Of a DNA stretch of 39,034 nt, positions 34,508 through 39,034 are shown in pieces (position 1 is the first letter of the stretch; every line of letters starts with the position of its first letter). The notes under the pieces are model-generated. The model searched no databases, was not told the DNA's origin, and was given only the letters and a program-made list of their open reading frames with translations. The DNA is from Tissierellia bacterium. Its GTDB lineage: Bacteria > Bacillota > Clostridia > Tissierellales > Peptoniphilaceae. A program made the translations under genes and the position numbers. Location of the stretch: contig JAUMZM010000013.1 in NCBI GenBank assembly GCA_030528125.1, positions 1 to 39,034 of the forward strand, read 5' to 3'.

Positions 34508-35201
34508 TTTGCCTTTTGACCTCATAGACTGATATTGCACAGGCTACTGAGGCATTTAGCGAATTAATCTTTCCTATCATAGGTATTTTTATAAGCTTAT
34601 CACAAGATTCTCTTACAAGTCTTGATATTCCATTTCCTTCATTTCCTATCACTAATGCTACTTTTCCTTTTAGGTCTGTAGCATATATAAGATCACTTGC
34701 CTCTCCTGCAAGCCCATACACCCAGTATCTTTCTTCTTTTAATTTGTCGATGGTCCTTTTTAAATTTGTAACCATTACAACATCCATGTAGTTTATGGCT
34801 CCTGCTGAGGTCTTATATACTGTAGAATTTACCTTTACTGACCTTCTTTCAGGTATTATAACAGCCCCAGCTCCCATAGCCTCACATGATCTTATTATAG
34901 CTCCTAGATTATGGGGATCCTCGATTTTGTCAAGAATCACTAGAAGGTCTTTGTCTAATACATCATTAAGATCTGTATAAGAGAACTCTTTTGCTTCTAC
35001 CATAACTCCTTGATGCTTTATCTTAGTATCTCTAAAGAAGTCTTTGTCCACATACTCTATATCTATATTTTGCTTTTTGCAAAGATCTATTATTTTAGAA
35101 ATAACTTTTGAGTTTTCTTTTATAATATAGGCCTTTGAAATCTCTCTTTGAGATTTCAAGGCTTCTATTACTGCATTTCTTCCATAGATTTTATCTGTCA
35201 T
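34500..35201 (-). CDS. rlmB: 23S rRNA (guanosine-2'-O)-methyltransferase RlmB
   Basis: 233-aa SPOUT methyltransferase. N-terminal substrate domain starting IYGRNAVIEAL; knot motifs DPHNLGAIIRSCEAMGA, LVIGNEGNGIS and IPMIGKINSLNASVA bind SAM and RNA. It methylates G2251 in the P loop in E. coli. ATGA overlap with cysS. The mrnC gene that sits between cysS and rlmB in Bacillus is absent here. Confidence 0.93.
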   Translation of the reverse strand: MTDKIYGRNAVIEALKSQREISKAYIIKENSKVISKIIDLCKKQNIDIEYVDKDFFRDTKIKHQGVMVEAKEFSYTDLNDVLDKDLLVILDKIEDPHNLGAIIRSCEAMGAGAVIIPERRSVKVNSTVYKTSAGAINYMDVVMVTNLKRTIDKLKEERYWVYGLAGEASDLIYATDLKGKVALVIGNEGNGISRLVRESCDKLIKIPMIGKINSLNASVACAISVYEVKRQNG

Positions 35202-36610
35202 TTCCTCTCCCGAGTTGTCTTTTCTCTGGTATCTTTTATTGCAATTCCGATACTATCTAGCTTATCTCTTATAGAATCTGCAAGTGCATAATTCTTTTCT
35301 TTCTTGGCTTTTGCTCTTTGTTCTATCATTTCTTCTATTTTTTCTATATCAAGATCTGAAATGTCTTTTTTTCTATTTTCTATTCCAAGTACATTTTCTA
35401 ATCTTATAAACATTTCCAAGGTATAGTTTACAAGCTCATTGGATGAATCATTATTAAGATTTGTATTGGCAAATTTTACTATGTCAAATAAAACCGTAAT
35501 AGCATCTGCCGTATTTAAATCATCATCCATAACTTCTTTAAATCTATCTTCTAATTTATCGAGATATTCTATATGGGATTTTTCGCTTTCTTTTAGGCTT
35601 CCTTTTGTATTTTCTAATAGTTCATCCATTCTAAATCTAGCGTTATTAAGACGATCTAGTGAGTTTTTGGCTTGTTCTATTATCTCTCTTGTAAAGTTTA
35701 TTGGAAGTCTATAGCTTGATGATAATAACCAAAATCTTATTACCATTAAGTCAAATTCTTTCTTTATATCATGAAGTGTAAAGAAATTTCCAAGTGACTT
35801 ACTCATCTTTGTTCCTGAAACTTGTATCATTCCATTGTGCATCCAATAATTTGCAAATGGCTTTTTGTTTAAAGTCTCAGATTGGGCTATTTCATTTTCG
35901 TGATGTGGAAATTCCAAGTCTTCTCCACCTGCATGGATATCTAATGTATCCCCAAGGTATTTTCTACTCATTGTTGAACATTCTATATGCCAACCTGGTC
36001 TTCCTTTTCCCCAAGGTGATTGCCAAGAAGGCTCTTTTTCTAACTTGGTCTTTTTCCATAGTGCAAAGTCTGTTGGGTTTTTCTTTTCACTGTTTTCATC
36101 TACTCTATTGCTTGCTCCAGCAATCAAATCTTCTATTTTCTTTCCAGAAAGTTTGCCATATCCTTTGGCTTTTGATACATCAAAATACACATTACCATCT
36201 ACATTATAGGCTGCTCCCATATCTTCTAGCTCTTTTACAAATTGGATTATATCATCCATTGTTTCAGTTGCTTTTGGATGAATTGTATCTTTCTCATCAA
36301 GATTTAAGTCCTTGGCATCTTCCATAAATGCGTTGATGTATTTTTCAGTTATTTGTCTAAAATCTACATTTTCTTTTATAGCTTTGTTTATGATCTTATC
36401 ATCTACATCTGTAAAATTTACAACGTATTTTACTTCATAGCCTAGGTATTGTAAGTATCTTCTAAATGTATCAAATACAACCATAGGTCTTGCGTTTCCT
36501 ATATGAATATAATCATATACTGTAGGACCGCATACATACATTTTTACTTTCTTATCTTCTTGAGGTATAAATTCTTGTTTTTCTCTGGCAAGTGTATTGT
36601 ATATTTTCAT
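35198..36610 (-). CDS. cysS: Cysteinyl-tRNA synthetase
   Basis: 470 aa, class I enzyme. Zinc ligands Cys-27, Cys-211, His-236 and Glu-240; HIGN (36-39) and KMSKS (268-272) bind ATP. The start follows the gltX stop with no gap, so translation is coupled. The cysE gene found between gltX and cysS in Bacillus is absent. Confidence 0.98.
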   Translation of the reverse strand: MKIYNTLAREKQEFIPQEDKKVKMYVCGPTVYDYIHIGNARPMVVFDTFRRYLQYLGYEVKYVVNFTDVDDKIINKAIKENVDFRQITEKYINAFMEDAKDLNLDEKDTIHPKATETMDDIIQFVKELEDMGAAYNVDGNVYFDVSKAKGYGKLSGKKIEDLIAGASNRVDENSEKKNPTDFALWKKTKLEKEPSWQSPWGKGRPGWHIECSTMSRKYLGDTLDIHAGGEDLEFPHHENEIAQSETLNKKPFANYWMHNGMIQVSGTKMSKSLGNFFTLHDIKKEFDLMVIRFWLLSSSYRLPINFTREIIEQAKNSLDRLNNARFRMDELLENTKGSLKESEKSHIEYLDKLEDRFKEVMDDDLNTADAITVLFDIVKFANTNLNNDSSNELVNYTLEMFIRLENVLGIENRKKDISDLDIEKIEEMIEQRAKAKKEKNYALADSIRDKLDSIGIAIKDTREKTTRERK

Positions 36611-38101
36611 CTAAAAATTTTCCTTTACAAATTCCAATCTTTCTTTCATCTTATCTTTTCCCATTATCATAAAAGCATTTACAAGCTCAGGTCCATGTAC
36701 TGATCCTGTCAAAGCTGCTCTTATAGGAAACCATAGATTCTTTCCTTTTATTCCTGTCTTCTTTTGAACCTTTTTCATAACTGTTTTGGCAAATTCTTCA
36801 TCTACTTGATCTATAGTATTAAGCTCTTCTATAAATTGGTTAAACAAAGTCTTTGCTTGATCTGTTGTAATAGCTTCTTTTGCCTCATCTGTATATTCCA
36901 TATCCTTATCATCAATATAATATGGTTTAGCAAGTGTCTTTATATCAGAGAACTTATCTATTGCAGATTGCCATGTTTCAGCTAGCATCTGTATCTTTTC
37001 CATAGGATAGCTCTCATCGAAAAATCCTGCTTCAATTGCATAAGGCTTTATAGCTTTAGCTAAATCTTCTACACTCATCTTTCTTACATAGTGTCCATTT
37101 ACCCATTGAAGCTTCTTTACATCAAATACAGCTCCTGTTTTTGAAACTCTATCAAATGTAAATTGATCAACAAGTTCATCCATAGTAAAGATTTCATCTT
37201 CGCTATCAGGAGCCCATCCTAGAAGTGCTAGATAATTTATAAGTCCTTCTGGAAGATATCCTTCAGCCATGAAATCTTCTACCATTCCATCACCATTTCT
37301 CTTAGAATATTTTTTGTGGTCTTTGTTTAATACAGTTGGTAGATGGATGTATTCTGGTCTTTGCCATCCTAGAGCATCGTATAGATATACATGCTTTGGT
37401 GTAGATGATATCCATTCATCTCCTCTTACAACATGAGTAATTCCCATAAGATGATCGTCTACTACAACTGCGAAATGATATGTTGGAAATCCGTCAGATT
37501 TTATCAAAACTTGATCGTCCATATCATTTGTATTAAATGAAATCTTTCCTTTTATTTTATCTTCAAATTCAATATCTGTATTTACTGGAAGCTTCAATCT
37601 TACAGTATGAGCTTCGCCGTTTGCAACTCTTTGTTTAGCTTCTTCATAAGGAATGGATCTACATAAACCATCGTATTTTGGCATAAGTCCATCAGCCTTT
37701 TGTTGAGCTCTTAGATTATCAAGTCTTTCTTGTGAGCAAAAGCAATAATATGCCTTTCCCTCTTCAAGAAGTTTTTCTATATATTTATTGTATATTCCTT
37801 GTTTTACTCTATCTGATTGAATATATGGGCCAAACTCTCCTTCTTCTGTAACTTTTCCATCAGAAGATAGCTTAACACCTTCATCAATTTTTATATTTGC
37901 CCAATCAAGTTTTTCTAATAAATTCTCTAGGGCTCCTTCTACATATCTTGTTCTATCAGTATCTTCAATTCTTAAAAGAAAATCTCCACCAGTATGTTTT
38001 GCATATAAATAATTAAAAAGAGCAGTTCTAAGTCCTCCTATATGCAAATATCCAGTTGGACTTGGTGCAAATCTTACTCTTACTTTCTTATTTTCAGTCA
38101 T
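36611..38101 (-). CDS. gltX: Glutamyl-tRNA synthetase
   Basis: 496 aa, class I enzyme with HIGG (20-23) and KYSKR (264-268). In Firmicutes it commonly also charges tRNA-Gln with Glu for GatCAB amidation; this cannot be told here. First gene of the gltX-cysS-rlmB-yacP-sigma transcript; GGAGGG precedes the ATG. A TTGACA lies at 38200-38205 on the minus strand, but no good -10 follows at the right distance, and no T-box leader is seen. Confidence 0.97.
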   Translation of the reverse strand: MTENKKVRVRFAPSPTGYLHIGGLRTALFNYLYAKHTGGDFLLRIEDTDRTRYVEGALENLLEKLDWANIKIDEGVKLSSDGKVTEEGEFGPYIQSDRVKQGIYNKYIEKLLEEGKAYYCFCSQERLDNLRAQQKADGLMPKYDGLCRSIPYEEAKQRVANGEAHTVRLKLPVNTDIEFEDKIKGKISFNTNDMDDQVLIKSDGFPTYHFAVVVDDHLMGITHVVRGDEWISSTPKHVYLYDALGWQRPEYIHLPTVLNKDHKKYSKRNGDGMVEDFMAEGYLPEGLINYLALLGWAPDSEDEIFTMDELVDQFTFDRVSKTGAVFDVKKLQWVNGHYVRKMSVEDLAKAIKPYAIEAGFFDESYPMEKIQMLAETWQSAIDKFSDIKTLAKPYYIDDKDMEYTDEAKEAITTDQAKTLFNQFIEELNTIDQVDEEFAKTVMKKVQKKTGIKGKNLWFPIRAALTGSVHGPELVNAFMIMGKDKMKERLEFVKENF

Positions 38102-38252
38102 AATCCCTCCATATTACAATTATCTTAATTATATAATAAATTTACATATTAATAAAGGGAAAAACTTATAATCTTCCCATTATTTAATTGTACACCTTTT
38201 GTCAAATATATATTAATTCGAATAATATTTTTATTGATTTATATATTATTTA

Positions 38253-38282
38253 TTGACTTTTAAAAATTTTGATTTCTACAAA
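38253..38282 (+). promoter_or_regulatory. Possible promoter of the PepSY lipoprotein gene
   Basis: TTGACT (38253-38258), 18-nt spacer, TACAAA (38277-38282). An alternative pair TTGATT/TATAAA (38269-38295) has a short 15-nt spacer. Low certainty. Confidence 0.35.
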
Positions 38283-38331
38283 ATTTCCATATAAATTTTA
38301 ATTACAATAAGCATCACATTAGGAGGTTATT

Positions 38332-38961
38332 ATGAAAAAGAAAAACACACTACTAGCTATGGTACTTGTTACAAGCATGGTTTTAGCAAGCTGTGGAAGC
38401 AATGAAGCTAATGATACTAATGATAAAGCTTCTACAAATGTAGAATCAACTGAAAGCTTATCAAAAGATAATTCAATGGATTCTAATTCTAGCGATGCTA
38501 ATAGTAGTAACTTAGATGAAAGTAAAGATCAAAGCTTAAGTCCTGAAGATGCTGAAGATTTATTTGTAGAAAAATATCCAAACGCAAAAATAAAATCAAT
38601 TGAGTTTGAAGAAATTAGTGGGGTATACAAATTCGAAGCTTATGACAATGGTGAAGAATTCGAAGCATCAATAAATAAAGATACTAAAGAATTAAACGAA
38701 GGTAAAAGAGAAAAAGATAACGAAGATAATGACGAAAAATCCTTAGATTCTGTTTCTCTAAAAGATGCAACTATTAGCGTAGAAGATGCTATAAATAAAG
38801 CAATTGAGGCTTCAAATAACAGCGATGCAAAACTTGATAGCTGGTCTTTATCTTATGATGATGACACACAAAAATTATTCTATGATATAGAGCTAAATAC
38901 CGGAAACGATGATAATGACTTTGAAATTGATGCAACAGATGGAACAGTTGTAAATGACTAA
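38332..38961 (+). CDS. PepSY-domain lipoprotein
   Basis: 209 aa. Signal peptide with good lipobox LASC (Cys-21), then a Ser/Asn/Asp-rich linker (about 22-70) and two PepSY-like repeats: one starting at SPEDAEDLFVEKYPNAKI and one at SVEDAINKAIEASN. Very acidic. PepSY proteins are thought to modulate peptidases or envelope processes; the exact role is unknown. AGGAGG precedes the ATG. Confidence 0.85.
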   Translation: MKKKNTLLAMVLVTSMVLASCGSNEANDTNDKASTNVESTESLSKDNSMDSNSSDANSSNLDESKDQSLSPEDAEDLFVEKYPNAKIKSIEFEEISGVYKFEAYDNGEEFEASINKDTKELNEGKREKDNEDNDEKSLDSVSLKDATISVEDAINKAIEASNNSDAKLDSWSLSYDDDTQKLFYDIELNTGNDDNDFEIDATDGTVVND

Positions 38962-38966
38962 TAAAG

Positions 38967-38980
38967 GGAGCTTAAGCTCC
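38967..38980 (+). repeat. 14-bp palindrome after the PepSY lipoprotein gene
   Basis: GGAGCTTAAGCTCC is a perfect palindrome 5 nt beyond the stop; it can fold as a 5-bp stem with a TTAA loop. It has no T-run and may be a weak terminator or an RNA 3' stabiliser. Confidence 0.5.
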
Positions 38981-38994
38981 TTCAGACTGTAGAC

Positions 38995-39030
38995 AAAGCA
39001 GGTAGAAAATACAAAACCTACCTGCTTTTT
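38995..39030 (+). terminator. Intrinsic terminator after the PepSY lipoprotein gene
   Basis: AAAGCAGGTAG / CTACCTGCTTT stem of 11 bp, 12-nt loop, followed by a T-run. Confidence 0.92.
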
Positions 39031-39034
39031 AATT

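Noticed and set aside
35794-36327. 177-codon open frame on the plus strand
   Set aside because: Antisense to cysS; composition is a mirror of the tRNA synthetase codons and no start signals are present.
38102-38331. T-box leader before gltX
   Set aside because: No T-box sequence, specifier stem or terminator/antiterminator pair is visible; the region is AT-rich with no clear structure.

Overview
The window looks like a chromosomal segment of a low-GC, AT-rich Gram-positive anaerobe. The gene set and style (tuf-fusA-rpsG-rpsL, mannitol PTS, Tsa genes, ECF riboflavin uptake, aspartase, gltX-cysS-rlmB-yacP) suggest the Firmicutes/Tissierellia, possibly Peptoniphilaceae (Anaerococcus-like). The taxon is inferred from gene content and base composition; no rRNA is present. 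I see no tRNA, rRNA, CRISPR array, IS element or phage gene, and no gene-free stretch over 300 bases.

Layout. 1-3232 (-): str operon with a consensus promoter, rpsL-rpsG-fusA-tuf (tuf cut by the window edge). 3301-8606 (+): mannitol operon mtlA-mtlR-mtlF-mtlD. 8572-9447 (-): stand-alone canonical nagB. 9531-19540 (-): a ten-kilobase operon opened by a membrane sensor kinase and a NarL-type regulator, followed by seven sugar-metabolism enzymes (NagB-like, class II aldolase, TIM-like, LarA-like, NagA, PGI-like, PFK-like), with no transporter. 19561-22361 (-): SsuABC-type ABC importer. 22382-26122 (-): small membrane protein, S41 peptidase, aroA and a chorismate mutase-shikimate kinase fusion. 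26215-27782 (-): aspA. 27840-30449 (-): tsaE-tsaB-rimI-tsaD. 30484-31342 (-): FMN riboswitch and ribU. 31350-31997 (-) and 32052-32936 (+): two divergent unknown membrane proteins. 32927-38101 (-): gltX-cysS-rlmB-yacP and an unusual sigma-70 family factor. 38332-39030 (+): a PepSY lipoprotein and terminators.

The part most likely to be undescribed is the 9.5-19.5 kb operon. It could form a private route from an (amino)sugar phosphate or related compound to triose level: deacetylation (NagA), deamination/isomerisation (NagB-like), isomerisation (PGI-like), phosphorylation (PFK-like), cleavage (aldolase) and triose isomerisation (TIM-like), plus a nickel-pincer racemase-like protein. Three of its enzymes (NagB-like, PGI-like, TIM-like) keep their catalytic residues but have lost residues that bind the substrate phosphate in the classical families. 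A normal nagB sits next door. This suggests a substrate other than the textbook ones. The two-component system in the same transcript is the obvious sensor.

Other points of interest: an EPSP synthase with Ala at the glyphosate-determining Gly position; a sigma factor with a standard -35 reading helix but altered -10 reading residues, in the place where Bacillus has sigH; and an FMN riboswitch whose expression platform can be read base by base.
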